From contig NZ_JBMNPX010000001.1 in the NCBI RefSeq assembly GCF_050943825.1, forward strand, positions 248,001 to 312,000: a DNA stretch of 64,000 nucleotides, written 5' to 3'. This DNA comes from Pseudoflavonifractor sp050943825. Its GTDB lineage: Bacteria > Bacillota > Clostridia > Oscillospirales > Oscillospiraceae. The position numbers were made by a program, and so were the translations under genes. Shown here in pieces: positions 8,218 to 17,776 of this stretch. The first letter of the stretch is position 1; every line of letters starts with the position of its first letter. The notes under the pieces were generated by a model. The model was not told where the DNA came from. It ran no database searches and was given only the letters and a program-made list of their open reading frames with translations.

Positions 8218-10728
8218 TTACTCAAAAGACAGCTCAGTACGGCCGATAATATCCATCTGCAGCGGCTTGCTGAGCAGTACAAAGTACGCGCTGAAGCCGG
8301 CCACACGGACCAGGAGATCCTTGTAGTTCTCAGGGTGGACCATGGCATCCTTCATGGTATCGGCACTGATGATGTTGAACTGGCTGTGCATACCCTTCTT
8401 TGCGAAATAGGTATCAATCAGGTTGATGATGTTGTCCCGTCCCGCTTCTCCAGACAGGCACTCGGGAGAGAACTTCCAGTTCAGCAGCGTGCCGTTCGTA
8501 CCGCGGGAATGATCCAGCTTTGTAACGGAATTGGTAATCGCGGTGGGACCGCTGACCTCGTGGCAGGAGGCAGCCGTATGTACGCCGCTCAGGTTATCGG
8601 AGATTGCCTCGCCAGCCTTCCGGCCGTCAGGAGACGCTCCCATAATTCCGCCAAGACCGGTATTGGTGGACACGGAGTAGATGCCGGGCGTAAATGTGCC
8701 GCCACGGGCATTGGGCCGCCGCTCCACATACTTGCAGTAGGTGTTGTAGACTTCCTTGGCGATGTCATCGGCAAAGTCGTCGTCGTTGCACCAGTGATGC
8801 ACCTTCTCACTGTTGACCAGCGCATACAGGGCATCATAGCCCTCCCAGTTTTTCTTCAGGGCGTCAAGGAACTGTGCGCCTGTATACTTCTTCTCCTCGA
8901 AGACCAGCTGCTTGATGGCGCTCAGACCGTCCACCGTAGTTCCCAGGCCGTTGCCCTGGGGACCGGTATGGTTAAAGCGAGTGCCGCCGCGGGCAATGTC
9001 CTGTCCATTCTCTGCGCAATCAGGATAGAGAAGCGAGAGATAAGGCAGGGGCTTCATCCGCTGATGGACGCGATCCATCACGTTGAGTGCAGAGACCATC
9101 TTGTCCGTCCAGTACTTCATCTGAGCCTCAAAGGAAGCCCACAGCTCATCATAGGACTTGAAGTCGGCCAGGCTACCGGTGGAGGGACCCAGTTTGCTGC
9201 CCACTCCGGCGCAGGTCTTATACATGGGGCACTGGTCGCTGCAGTTGGTGCACTGGCCATTGTTGAGGGCCAGCTCAAGGACCTTGGCAATATTGTAGTA
9301 CGCGGCATCGTGCCAGCCGTACTCCTTACCCGGCGTGTCGATTTCCACGCAGCCGACGACTGCGTAATCGCGGGCCTCCTCCAGCGTTCTGCCCTTGGAC
9401 ATGGCGGCAGGAATGGCTGCCTCATCATTGTAGACCTTCGGATGACCATAGCCGGCGCGGATGGCTTCCGCCACCTTTACCTTCAGCTCATAGGGGGTAT
9501 TGGCATGCATTCTGACACAGAGCCAGGGCACAATGAGTCGGGTATGGACGCTGGCGTCAATCATCATGAAGGTCAGGTCGTTTGTGGCATCCTGGCCTCT
9601 CTTATCCACGCCGCCCACCGTCAGGCTCTCGCCGGCAAATGCCTGGCCTGCATTGTACAGCTTGGACATGGGCTTGAGCTTGGTGTTGCTGCCGGCCTTG
9701 ATGTAGGCCAGCTCCAGCAGTTCCTGCATGAACGCCTTGGTGAGCAGCCCCTCGTCCAGGGACTTTTTGTAATAGGGGTAGAGCCACTGATCCATGCGGC
9801 CGTAGGACACAGAGTGTCCGTTGGACTCAATGAGGATCATGTCGGTTGCAATGTGCCACAGCTGCAGAGCCTCCCAGAAATCCCGTGCGGGACCTTCCGC
9901 CACCTGCGCGCAGTTGGATGCAATGCGGAGCAGCTCTGCCTTACGCTTTTCATCCTTTTCCTCAGCAGCCATCTTTTCCGCCAGTGCGGCATAGCGCTTG
10001 ACATAGTGAATCGCTGCATTCACGCAGATGAGCTCAGCCTTGTAGAAATCCCGCTTCTCAGAATCCGGGTTCTCGCTGGCCTCGACCTCGTTCAGCTTAT
10101 TCTGAATCTTGTCTCTGATGCTTCCGAAGCCATTGGCCATCAGCATCTCGTAGTCGGCCACCAGATGCCCAACGCCCGCCTGGTAATAGAGATTGAGGAA
10201 ATAGATTCCCTTACCCATATGACTGCCCTTACGCTCATCGTACTCCCAATCAGCGTCAATGGCATCGGCCAGGGTCTTGCCGGGCCAGTACTCCGTCATA
10301 TAGTTGAAGTCCTCCACTGCCCCGTCCTTCATTTCAAAGGTATCTCTGTCGCGCTTGTTGAAGGGGGTTGTGGCCATTTCATTTTTAATCCAGTGATAGG
10401 AAAATTCGGGGAACACTGCCGCGGCCTTGAAGGGTGCAGCGGCCTCACCTACGATCATCTCATCGGGATAGATGTGGATGTCCACATTGGTCAGAACCAT
10501 CTCGAACGCTTTGGCGACCTTCAGAATCTGAGGATAGTTTTCAAATTTCTTGTAGGCCTCCGTGACCAGCATTCCACGCTGCGTGTCCACGTAAAAAGGT
10601 GTGTCCAGGAATTCCTGTCTTGTCTTGTTTACCCTGGGAAAGGGAGAATACTCGTGGGTACCAACCTGGTAGCCGACTCCGTAATGCTGGTCATAGCGGT
10701 CATATCCTTGCGCTTTACAGGTGCTCAT
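8218..10728 (-). CDS. glycyl radical enzyme of the dehydratase / C-S, C-N lyase group
   Basis: The 836-residue pyruvate-formate-lyase-like protein has the thiyl Cys460 and base Glu462 in VVGCVEI, and the WHDAA aspartate region seen in glycerol and diol dehydratases, choline lyase and sulfonate lyases. The radical loop is RVAGFSAYF with Gly811. The CVE motif excludes pyruvate formate-lyase (adjacent cysteines). A loop at 493-506 carries four cysteines (C-x2-C-x3-C-x5-C). The product should be an aldehyde or ketone formed by 1,2-elimination. Plausible substrates include dihydroxypropanesulfonate, isethionate, propane-1,2-diol or glycerol; none is proven. ATG at 10728 has GGAG eight bases upstream. 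The activase gene lies directly upstream. Confidence 0.93.
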   Translation of the reverse strand: MSTCKAQGYDRYDQHYGVGYQVGTHEYSPFPRVNKTRQEFLDTPFYVDTQRGMLVTEAYKKFENYPQILKVAKAFEMVLTNVDIHIYPDEMIVGEAAAPFKAAAVFPEFSYHWIKNEMATTPFNKRDRDTFEMKDGAVEDFNYMTEYWPGKTLADAIDADWEYDERKGSHMGKGIYFLNLYYQAGVGHLVADYEMLMANGFGSIRDKIQNKLNEVEASENPDSEKRDFYKAELICVNAAIHYVKRYAALAEKMAAEEKDEKRKAELLRIASNCAQVAEGPARDFWEALQLWHIATDMILIESNGHSVSYGRMDQWLYPYYKKSLDEGLLTKAFMQELLELAYIKAGSNTKLKPMSKLYNAGQAFAGESLTVGGVDKRGQDATNDLTFMMIDASVHTRLIVPWLCVRMHANTPYELKVKVAEAIRAGYGHPKVYNDEAAIPAAMSKGRTLEEARDYAVVGCVEIDTPGKEYGWHDAAYYNIAKVLELALNNGQCTNCSDQCPMYKTCAGVGSKLGPSTGSLADFKSYDELWASFEAQMKYWTDKMVSALNVMDRVHQRMKPLPYLSLLYPDCAENGQDIARGGTRFNHTGPQGNGLGTTVDGLSAIKQLVFEEKKYTGAQFLDALKKNWEGYDALYALVNSEKVHHWCNDDDFADDIAKEVYNTYCKYVERRPNARGGTFTPGIYSVSTNTGLGGIMGASPDGRKAGEAISDNLSGVHTAASCHEVSGPTAITNSVTKLDHSRGTNGTLLNWKFSPECLSGEAGRDNIINLIDTYFAKKGMHSQFNIISADTMKDAMVHPENYKDLLVRVAGFSAYFVLLSKPLQMDIIGRTELSFE

Positions 10729-10770
10729 ATCATATGCTCCTTTCAAAAATGAGTGTTCCTTGCTATCCGT

Positions 10771-11712
10771 TTATGTATGGTTGATTTTCTGGGTGGTTCC
10801 TGCAGCAGCCGGGAGGCCAAATGAAATCATATAGTCCACCATCTCCTTAATTCTGGCCTCAAACTCCGAGCGATCCGGATTGCAGTTCTCCATGATATAC
10901 GGATAACCAAGTGAGCGGTACTTATCCTCACCCAGCCTGCGGAACCTTAAAAACTGGATTTGAACGGGTTTTGTCTCCAGCTGCCGCAGAAAATCAGAAA
11001 CCGCTTTGATGTGTTCCATGCTGTCGTTTACATTGGGTATAATGGGCAGGCGAATCACAAACGGCGTGGAAGATTGTGCCAGGCAGCGAATGTTGTCCAG
11101 AATCCGTTCATTGCCCGCTCCCGTCCACTGACGATGTACTTCTGTGTCCATATGCTTAATATCTGTAATGAACAGGTCGGTATAAGGCAGTACCTCCACG
11201 AGAGCAGTCCGGTCGACATTGAGGGCGCTCTCCACGCAGGTGTGAATTTCCTTTTCCCTGCATTGCTGCAGAATTTCCTTGGTAAATTTCCACTGCAGAA
11301 GCGCCTCGCCGCCGGAGATGGTTACACCTCCGCCGGATCTCCGGTAAAACTCCATATCGCGCTCAATGGCCTCCACGACTTCCCCGGAGGACATGACTTT
11401 TCCCCATGCCTTCAGCGCGTTTGACGGGCACGCTTCACTGCATTCCATACAGTCTGTACAGCGTTCACGGTCAATGCTGTTAATTCCGCCATCCAGAAAT
11501 TGCAGGGCGTCCTGGGTACATACCTTGGTGCAGCTCTTGCAGCCGATGCACTTGTCCCGGTATACGCCCACCTCGATTTTGCTGTGCAGGCTCTCCGGAT
11601 TACTGCACCATTTGCATCTCAGGGAGCAGCCCTTCAGGAAAATCTCGGTACGGATGCCGGGTCCGTCATGAATCGTAAACCGCTGAATATTGAAAACGGT
11701 CCCTTTTTCCAT
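10771..11712 (-). CDS. glycyl-radical enzyme activating protein (radical SAM)
   Basis: This 313-residue protein has the radical SAM motif CSLRCKWC (C-x3-C-x2-C) near residue 29. A ferredoxin-like insert follows with two [4Fe-4S] motifs, CIGCKSCTKVC and CTDCMECSEAC, then the SAM-binding GGGVTISGGEALLQ. Activases with these extra clusters serve the dehydratase, CutC and lyase group rather than pyruvate formate-lyase, whose activase lacks them. It reductively cleaves S-adenosylmethionine to place the radical on Gly811 of the neighbouring enzyme. The gap to the GRE start is 42 bases and to the upstream MFS gene nine bases, so all three are translated from one message. Confidence 0.95.
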   Translation of the reverse strand: MEKGTVFNIQRFTIHDGPGIRTEIFLKGCSLRCKWCSNPESLHSKIEVGVYRDKCIGCKSCTKVCTQDALQFLDGGINSIDRERCTDCMECSEACPSNALKAWGKVMSSGEVVEAIERDMEFYRRSGGGVTISGGEALLQWKFTKEILQQCREKEIHTCVESALNVDRTALVEVLPYTDLFITDIKHMDTEVHRQWTGAGNERILDNIRCLAQSSTPFVIRLPIIPNVNDSMEHIKAVSDFLRQLETKPVQIQFLRFRRLGEDKYRSLGYPYIMENCNPDRSEFEARIKEMVDYMISFGLPAAAGTTQKINHT

Positions 11713-11721
11713 GCCAGCGCC

Positions 11722-12978
11722 TCACTTCTCCGCCGCAACCTTTTGGGCGGCGCGGGGGCCGGTCTCACGGGCGAGCAGGATGGGCACAATACCGATAATG
11801 CCAATCGAGGTAGTAACCGCCAGAGAGGTGGCGTTATCAAACATACCGGCGGTCAGGAATGCCGAATTGATCATGGGGAGCAGCACCGCGCTCAGCTTGC
11901 CAAATACAAACCAGAACGATGCGGCCAGTCCGGCATTGATGCCGCCGACCTCCTTGGACTCCAGAAGCATGCCCTGAGGACCTGTGACAGCCCAGCCGTG
12001 CATAAAGCCACCGATGAAGATCAGAAGGCCAGTCGTCATGAAGTTGAACGGCAAAACCAGTGCCAGCGCTTCGCAGCCGCAGGAGAGGAGGAATGCCAGT
12101 GCGATAAAAGGCTTGCGAAGGCCCACCTTCTGGGAGATAATGGGGCAGAGCCAATAGCCCAGAGTAGAGCCCACACTCAGCACAGCACACACGCTGGAGG
12201 CAGTCTGCAGTTCGATGCCGCCAATCTCCGACAGCACGGAGGGAGCGAGGGACATCCACAGGTTGATCGTTCCAAAGAAGAAGAAAGTACCCAGGAAGAT
12301 CAGCCAGATCTGACGGCTGCCGAAGATCTGCTTCACACCCATCAGGAAGGTATGGTGCTCCACATCCACCTTCATATCACGGTTCAGGGCGCTGTCCTTG
12401 TCGCTGACAGAGGGGACAAAGAACACCCACACCACCGCAAGTGCGATAAAGATAATGCCGAACATGGAGTAGACGGTTTTCCAGCTGCCCAGAAGGCCCA
12501 CCAGAGGCAGGAAGGTGATATAGCCCAGCACACCGGCAATGCCCTGGCCCACAGAGATGAAGGAGGTTACCATGTATACATCTTTTCTGCCGAACCAGTA
12601 GGTGGAGATTTTGTTGTTCGCAGGATTGAGCAGAGCCTGGAGGACACCGTTAAGTACAAAGATGACATAGAGCAGGTTAAAATTGGTGCTCAGGCCTCGC
12701 GCAATCAGAGCAATGCCGAGAAGAACCATGGTGATGATCATGACAACCTTGGTTCTGAATTTATCCAGGATCGGGCCGGTAAAGAAGGAAAAAATCATCG
12801 ATCCCAGAGAGATGGAGCCAATCAGGGCGCCAACCTGCACGGTGGTCAGCTGCATATCCTGGGCCAGTGTGGGGACCAGCAGGCCCAGAGAAGAGCCCAT
12901 GACATAGAAGCAAAGGCCAGAGTTGAGAATCAGCAGAAGCAGAACAAAATATCTGCGTTTACTGTTTTGATAGTCCAT
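11722..12978 (-). CDS. MFS transporter, probable substrate importer
   Basis: The 418-residue protein has about twelve membrane segments and the family loop signature GPILDKFRTKV between helices 2 and 3. Its overall pattern resembles the oxalate/formate antiporter-like (OFA) branch of major facilitator carriers. Its position between the phosphotransacylase and activase genes, inside the sigma-54 operon, points to uptake of the operon's substrate, perhaps a small organic anion. That role is inferred from place only. The start has GGAGGG ten bases upstream. No periplasmic binding protein or TRAP genes, which often serve sulfonate pathways in Gram-negative bacteria, occur here. Confidence 0.88.
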   Translation of the reverse strand: MDYQNSKRRYFVLLLLILNSGLCFYVMGSSLGLLVPTLAQDMQLTTVQVGALIGSISLGSMIFSFFTGPILDKFRTKVVMIITMVLLGIALIARGLSTNFNLLYVIFVLNGVLQALLNPANNKISTYWFGRKDVYMVTSFISVGQGIAGVLGYITFLPLVGLLGSWKTVYSMFGIIFIALAVVWVFFVPSVSDKDSALNRDMKVDVEHHTFLMGVKQIFGSRQIWLIFLGTFFFFGTINLWMSLAPSVLSEIGGIELQTASSVCAVLSVGSTLGYWLCPIISQKVGLRKPFIALAFLLSCGCEALALVLPFNFMTTGLLIFIGGFMHGWAVTGPQGMLLESKEVGGINAGLAASFWFVFGKLSAVLLPMINSAFLTAGMFDNATSLAVTTSIGIIGIVPILLARETGPRAAQKVAAEK

Positions 12979-13021
12979 TTTTACAGTTCCCTCCGTTTGA
13001 AATACGTTCTGAGCAAATAGG

Positions 13022-13951
13022 TTACCGCTCTTTTCCGCTTACCGCAGCAGCTGCAAGGAGAATGGCACGGTACTTGTTCTCGTGAGAGGTCCCTCTTGAG
13101 GTCAGGACAATGGGCGCTGCGGCTCCAGCCACCACAGATACTGTCTTGACAGGCACAAACCGTCCCAACAGCTTCACCGCCAGATTTCCTGCCAGCACAT
13201 TCGGCATGAGCAGTATATCCGCATCACCGGCGACTGCGCTCTCATAGTGCTTCTTCTGCGCGATGGATTCACTCAGCGCAATATCCATTGAAATGGGGCC
13301 CTCTACCAGGCAGTCCGTAATCTCCCCTCCCCGGTTCATGTCTGCCAGACATTTGGCATCTGTTGAGTCCGGTATCTTCGGGTTAACGGTTTCAGACGCA
13401 GAAAGCACAGCCACTTTGGGATTTTCAATTCCCAGGCTCTTCAATGTCTCCACTGCGTTTTCCAAAATGCCCTTCTTCTGTTCCAGATTGGGGTTGGCTG
13501 TGATGCCGCAGTCTGTGACTGTGAGCAGCTTGTGATAACCCGGAATCTCCATCACGGAGACCAGTGAAATCACGCGCCCCCTGTTCAGGCCATGTTCCTT
13601 GTTGACAACAGGCCGCATCAAATCAGCTGTCTGCATCAGCCCCTTCATCAGGATATCCGCCTCGCCCTGCTTCACCAGGTCTACGGCAATTCTGGCAGCA
13701 TCCGCATTGCTTTCGGCGTCAACGATCCATGTATCCGGAATGTCCGCCTGCTGTTCCTGCAGCAGCGTACGAATCCGCTTGGCGTCACCTATCAGAACGG
13801 GCTGTACCACCCCATTGTGATAGGCCTCCAGAACCACATGGAGAACGCCGGCATCCTCCGCTGCGGCAACTGCCATCTTCCTCCTTGGCTGAGCCTCTGC
13901 ATGCGCAAAAAGTTCATCCAATGTTTTCACTACCACTTCAGAATCTCCCAT
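13022..13951 (-). CDS. phosphate acyl(butyryl)transferase, Ptb type
   Basis: The 309-residue length and sequence match the Ptb/PTA_PTB fold, with a late LTSRGTSHENKYRAILLA segment near the CoA and phosphate site. It converts an acyl-CoA and phosphate to acyl-phosphate and CoA. A butyrate-kinase-type kinase is the first gene of the same operon, so the two complete a substrate-level phosphorylation route from the acylating aldehyde dehydrogenase. Ptb/Buk pairs accept C3 to C5 and branched acyl groups better than acetyl groups, which hints that the pathway aldehyde may be larger than acetaldehyde. That hint is inferential. The start is preceded by GAGAG at five bases. Confidence 0.88.
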   Translation of the reverse strand: MGDSEVVVKTLDELFAHAEAQPRRKMAVAAAEDAGVLHVVLEAYHNGVVQPVLIGDAKRIRTLLQEQQADIPDTWIVDAESNADAARIAVDLVKQGEADILMKGLMQTADLMRPVVNKEHGLNRGRVISLVSVMEIPGYHKLLTVTDCGITANPNLEQKKGILENAVETLKSLGIENPKVAVLSASETVNPKIPDSTDAKCLADMNRGGEITDCLVEGPISMDIALSESIAQKKHYESAVAGDADILLMPNVLAGNLAVKLLGRFVPVKTVSVVAGAAAPIVLTSRGTSHENKYRAILLAAAAVSGKER

Positions 13952-14047
13952 CCTTTCTCTCTGATTTTTTATTCAACGCTCCCTCTCACAGTGTCTGTCT
14001 AATGAAGCAGCTATTTCTGTATTTAAATTTTCCTATCCCCTGTTATA

Positions 14048-15085
14048 TCAAACATGAATCAGGGTTTTGATATCTGCTCCTCGCGCGCTGTGAAGCTGCT
14101 CCAGTGCTGCCGGCACATCCTGTAACTCTATTTCTGAAGTAATCATCTGCTCAGTGTCTATCTTCCCGCAGCGGATCAGATCCATGGCAACACACCAGTC
14201 ACTGTCGTTCTGGCCTGCGGAATGACTGCTGATCCACGACCCGAATACCCTGAGCTCCTTCCGCAGAATTCCATGACATGCTTTGGCATCCAGTAGGACA
14301 TCTGATTCAAATATGCCCACCATAACCACTTCACCGCCCGGACTGGCCGCATTCAAGGCACAATTTAGTCCGGTAACCTGCCCTGAGCACTCCAGCACAG
14401 CCGGTACGCCGTCAGCATATCCCCTGGCAGCCAGTCGCTCCGCAACAGACTCCTTCGTACAGTTGACAAACCCAAAGCCCAAGCTGCGCACCAGCTCTGC
14501 TTTGCGGTCGCTGAAGCCTACAACAACTGTATCCTGCGTCCCCATGGCTCTCAGTGCCTGGGCCGCCAGCAGCCCTATGGGGCCGGTCCCAATCACTACG
14601 GAACTCTTCGGTATTTCACGCAGAAGCCGTATCGCATGGACTGTTACCGCAGTGGGTTCAATCAGAGCACCGCTGCGCAGAGAGAGCCCTGCCAGCGGAA
14701 TGACGTTGCGCGCCGGGTAATTGACGTACTCTGCAAATCCTCCATCCCGCGCGGCGCCAACAAACGTATAAGACTGACATTTGGAATAGTCCTTATTCTG
14801 ACAGTGAATACAGTGTCCGCAGCCAATGATTCCGTAAGCAGTGACCTCTTTGCCTATCAGCCCGTCCCCTTCTTCATCGGCGGCCTCTACGACCACGCCG
14901 GTAATCTCGTGCCCCGGAATATGCGGGTAACGGAGAGAGCCATCGTAAACAATATGGAGATCTGTACCGCATACACCGCAGTATTTTACTGCAATCCGCA
15001 CCTCTCCAGGCTTGAGCGCCGGTATTGGGACCTGCTTATAGACAAGATGCTGATGCTTCTCCAGGACCACAGCATTCATTTTCAT
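14048..15085 (-). CDS. zinc-dependent medium-chain alcohol dehydrogenase
   Basis: This 345-residue protein has the catalytic zinc region GVCGTDLH and GHEITG, four structural zinc cysteines (C-x2-C-x2-C-x7-C in GCGHCIHCQNKDYSKC) and the nucleotide-binding GTGPIGLLAAQ. It resembles the sorbitol, threonine and butanediol dehydrogenase branch. In this operon it could oxidise an incoming polyol or hydroxy-sulfonate before the radical step, or interconvert a side product; the second, iron-type enzyme more likely handles the aldehyde. The ATG at 15085 has GAGAGGAG nine bases upstream, and the extra N-terminal residues of a longer reading from 15169 do not fit the family. It is 41 bases from the preceding aldehyde dehydrogenase gene. 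Confidence 0.88.
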   Translation of the reverse strand: MKMNAVVLEKHQHLVYKQVPIPALKPGEVRIAVKYCGVCGTDLHIVYDGSLRYPHIPGHEITGVVVEAADEEGDGLIGKEVTAYGIIGCGHCIHCQNKDYSKCQSYTFVGAARDGGFAEYVNYPARNVIPLAGLSLRSGALIEPTAVTVHAIRLLREIPKSSVVIGTGPIGLLAAQALRAMGTQDTVVVGFSDRKAELVRSLGFGFVNCTKESVAERLAARGYADGVPAVLECSGQVTGLNCALNAASPGGEVVMVGIFESDVLLDAKACHGILRKELRVFGSWISSHSAGQNDSDWCVAMDLIRCGKIDTEQMITSEIELQDVPAALEQLHSARGADIKTLIHV

Positions 15086-15126
15086 GTCCGAAAACTCCTC
15101 TCCCGTTAAATGAGAGTATTGCAGCA

Positions 15127-16542
15127 TCAATAGCGGACTTTGGTTCCCCAGTCCAGACGCATGTTCCAATCGTCCCAGTCCTCCGGCTTGTCGGGCGTGT
15201 AGTTTGCCAGAGAGGTGGTCACCCGGGTGACATTCATCAGATTATAATACTGCAGGTTCTCAGACAGGCTGTTGTTGCCCCAGGAACCACATCCAATTGT
15301 AACGGTGGGCGCAATCGCGTTGCGGGCGCCGATGGTGGGCTGCTCGATATGGAAGCGGCCAACGGGCAGGAGACTGGCTGCGTAGCTGATATGGTCCTCG
15401 TGCTTGCTCCAGATGCTGCTGCTGTGTCCGGCGCCCTCATATTCCAGATTGGCAATGGCGATATTCACCGCATCCTCAAACTCCGTATAGGTCGTGTACC
15501 GGATGACGGGACAGAGGATCTCCTTGCAGAGCATGTCCTCTCTTCCCCGAGCCTGATTCTTCAGCACAATAACCTTGGTCCCTTCCGGAATATCAATGCC
15601 GAAGATTTCTCCCAGCTGACGGGCAGACCGTCCCACAACGCCCCGGTTGATCTGGTGCGTGGGGAAAATGATGCTGCGGATTTTATCAATCGTTTCAGAA
15701 TCTGTAATGACATAGGCCCCGGCAGCTCTGAGTGCATCCAGCATCTCCTGCTCACGGGCAGCGGGAATAATCATTGTCTGCTCGCCGGTGCAGGGTACGC
15801 CTTCATCCATGGAGCGGTTGGCGACACAGGTCGCTGCAATGCGTTTGAAGTCCTCATAGTCCGCATCCACGATGGCCTGGCAATTGCCCTGACCCACGCC
15901 ATAGGCCGGACGGCCGGCAGAATAGACAGCCTTTACCATTCCGGCGCCGCCAGTGGCAATATTCACATCCGCCTGCTTGAGCAGTTCTGTCGTCATTTCG
16001 ATAGAGGGTTCCTCAATACACTGCACCAGATCGATGGGCGCGCCCAGCTTTTCAAGCGTCTCCCGGATAATCTGTGTGGTGTGGGTGGAGCCCTTTGCAG
16101 AAGCAGGGTGCGAAGCAATGATGATAGCGTTGCGGCTCTTCAGCGCCATCATGCTGTTGCCGATCACCGTGGCAATAGGATTGGTGCTGGGCATAACCGC
16201 GCCGATCACGCCCATAGGCTTTGCGATGATTTTGATGCCCGGCTCGGAAAAGTCATCGATTACGCCGACGGAGGGGCGTCCCTTCATAAAGTTCCAGTTG
16301 CGCAAGGTAACGCTATGGAGCTTCGCCATCTTGCCTTCCAGGCTTCCCATTCCCGTCTCAGCCACAGCCTCTTCACAGAGCATTCTGGCGTTGTCATAAA
16401 TTGCTTTGCCCACATCATGAACCACACGGTCTACGGCCTCTTGTGTGACAAACGTGCGCTCATAGGCCTTCTGCGCCGCTTTTCCTTTTTCCACCAGGTT
16501 CATAATGTAGTTCTGTACATATTCCGGAGTCTGATTCGCCAT
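15127..16542 (-). CDS. CoA-acylating aldehyde dehydrogenase
   Basis: The 471-residue protein matches the acylating branch of aldehyde dehydrogenases (AdhE N-terminal domain, EutE, PduP, SauS). It has PMGVIGAVMPSTNP at the nucleotide fold and the catalytic Cys in DEGVPCTGEQ. It should oxidise the GRE-derived aldehyde with NAD+ and CoA to an acyl-CoA. Unlike PduP or EutE, the N-terminus shows no microcompartment-targeting extension, in line with the lack of shell genes here. Similarity in type to sulfoacetaldehyde dehydrogenase keeps sulfonate substrates open. It has GGGGGAG six bases before the start and lies 33 bases after the kinase gene. Confidence 0.93.
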   Translation of the reverse strand: MANQTPEYVQNYIMNLVEKGKAAQKAYERTFVTQEAVDRVVHDVGKAIYDNARMLCEEAVAETGMGSLEGKMAKLHSVTLRNWNFMKGRPSVGVIDDFSEPGIKIIAKPMGVIGAVMPSTNPIATVIGNSMMALKSRNAIIIASHPASAKGSTHTTQIIRETLEKLGAPIDLVQCIEEPSIEMTTELLKQADVNIATGGAGMVKAVYSAGRPAYGVGQGNCQAIVDADYEDFKRIAATCVANRSMDEGVPCTGEQTMIIPAAREQEMLDALRAAGAYVITDSETIDKIRSIIFPTHQINRGVVGRSARQLGEIFGIDIPEGTKVIVLKNQARGREDMLCKEILCPVIRYTTYTEFEDAVNIAIANLEYEGAGHSSSIWSKHEDHISYAASLLPVGRFHIEQPTIGARNAIAPTVTIGCGSWGNNSLSENLQYYNLMNVTRVTTSLANYTPDKPEDWDDWNMRLDWGTKVRY

Positions 16543-16575
16543 TTGTATCTCCCCCTTAATATTTTAGATAATCTC

Positions 16576-17661
16576 TTACAGGACCATTGCCTCTCTCTGA
16601 CCTCTGAGGACCTGGAGCACACCGTCAACCATGGCTTCCGCCTCCCGCTCGCCAGGATAGACGCGCACAGGAGCGATATCGCCCAAGTAATGCTTGATAT
16701 CACTCACAATCCGTTTGGAGTACGAGATGCCGCCTGTAAGAAGAATCGCATCAATATCACGGAACTGCAGTGCAGCGCATTGCGCGCCAATTTCTTTGGC
16801 TACCTGATAGGCAAACGCCCGCAGAATCAAATCTGCTTTCTCATCGCCATTTTCAGCCATTTCTTCTGCGGCTCTGCAGTCGGTGACACCAAGGTAGGCA
16901 GCAAAACCGCCTTCCTTCATAATCATCTTTTCCATTTCTTTATAAGTATACTTGCCGCTGTAACACATCTCAATCAGCGGCATAGTCGGCAGTGTCCCCG
17001 TTCTGGTAGGACTGAAAGGCCCGCTGCAGCCCGCACCGCAGTTACTGCTGTCTACAATACGGCCATACTCATGTGCGCCAATGGAGACGCCTCCACCCAA
17101 ATGGGCGACAACAAATTTGCATGCCTCATAGGGCTTGCCAAGTTCAGCTGCTGCCAGGCGTGCGATTGCCTTTTGATTCAATGTGTGCTGTACACTCACC
17201 CACTCAAATTTGGGGTGACCGGTAATGCGCGCCACATCTTTGAACTCATTAACGTGTACTGTATCCACCATATAAATCGGAATGTTGCGGCCCTCCATCA
17301 GCTCTTCCAAAAGAGGAACCGTCAACCCGGCTGAATGCCGGATCACTCCGTCAGGCTCATAGAGCGCATAGATATCTTTGCGCAGCACCTCACCAATCTG
17401 GTATGTACCACTTTTTACACATCTGCGCAGGCCTACCATTCGTACAACCGCGGCGTCAATGCGATCCAGTGAAATGTTGCTTTCCCTCAGCCACTTTTGG
17501 ATACATTGCTTTCGCATCGCAATCTGTTCCTTTTGGGTTGGTGCAGCCAGCATTTCTTCGTCTGTGTGCCTCGCGGTAAATTCCTGAAACAGTTTTTCAT
17601 CTTCGTAAATCGATACTTTGGTAGAGGTAGAGCCCAGGTTCAAATTGAGTATTACAAACAA
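16576..17661 (-). CDS. butyrate kinase family carboxylate kinase
   Basis: This 361-residue ASKHA-fold kinase has the phosphate-1 loop LNLNLGSTSTK, the central HLGGGVSIGAHEYGRIVDSS, the butyrate-kinase signature SGPFSPTRTGTLPT and a late LTGGISYS adenosine motif. It turns acyl-phosphate and ADP into a carboxylate and ATP. It is the first gene of the operon. The best start is a TTG at 17661 with AAAGGAG eight bases upstream, which aligns the N-terminus with the family; a longer reading from 17709 lacks a ribosome site. The true acyl group may be butyryl, propionyl, isobutyryl or a sulfonated analogue. Family membership is firm, the substrate is not. Confidence 0.92.
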   Translation of the reverse strand: MFVILNLNLGSTSTKVSIYEDEKLFQEFTARHTDEEMLAAPTQKEQIAMRKQCIQKWLRESNISLDRIDAAVVRMVGLRRCVKSGTYQIGEVLRKDIYALYEPDGVIRHSAGLTVPLLEELMEGRNIPIYMVDTVHVNEFKDVARITGHPKFEWVSVQHTLNQKAIARLAAAELGKPYEACKFVVAHLGGGVSIGAHEYGRIVDSSNCGAGCSGPFSPTRTGTLPTMPLIEMCYSGKYTYKEMEKMIMKEGGFAAYLGVTDCRAAEEMAENGDEKADLILRAFAYQVAKEIGAQCAALQFRDIDAILLTGGISYSKRIVSDIKHYLGDIAPVRVYPGEREAEAMVDGVLQVLRGQREAMVL

Positions 17662-17776
17662 TTTACCAACTCCTTTCTCAGCATGAATCAGAAATCGAAT
17701 AAGGGGCACCGCTCAGTTCTCCTGCCTGGAAGAAAAACATACATGTGGTATGTCCTTATTCTTGCCATATTTATAA

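Noticed and set aside
8218..10728. Calling the GRE choline TMA-lyase (CutC)
   Set aside because: No microcompartment genes, no trimethylamine-linked neighbours and a different loop after the active site; the CVE motif is common to many GREs.
8098..10752. 884-codon plus-strand frame opposite the glycyl radical enzyme
   Set aside because: The minus-strand frame carries all GRE motifs and this one carries none; it is an antisense shadow.
8218..17661. Bacterial microcompartment locus
   Set aside because: No shell protein genes and no targeting extension on the acylating aldehyde dehydrogenase.
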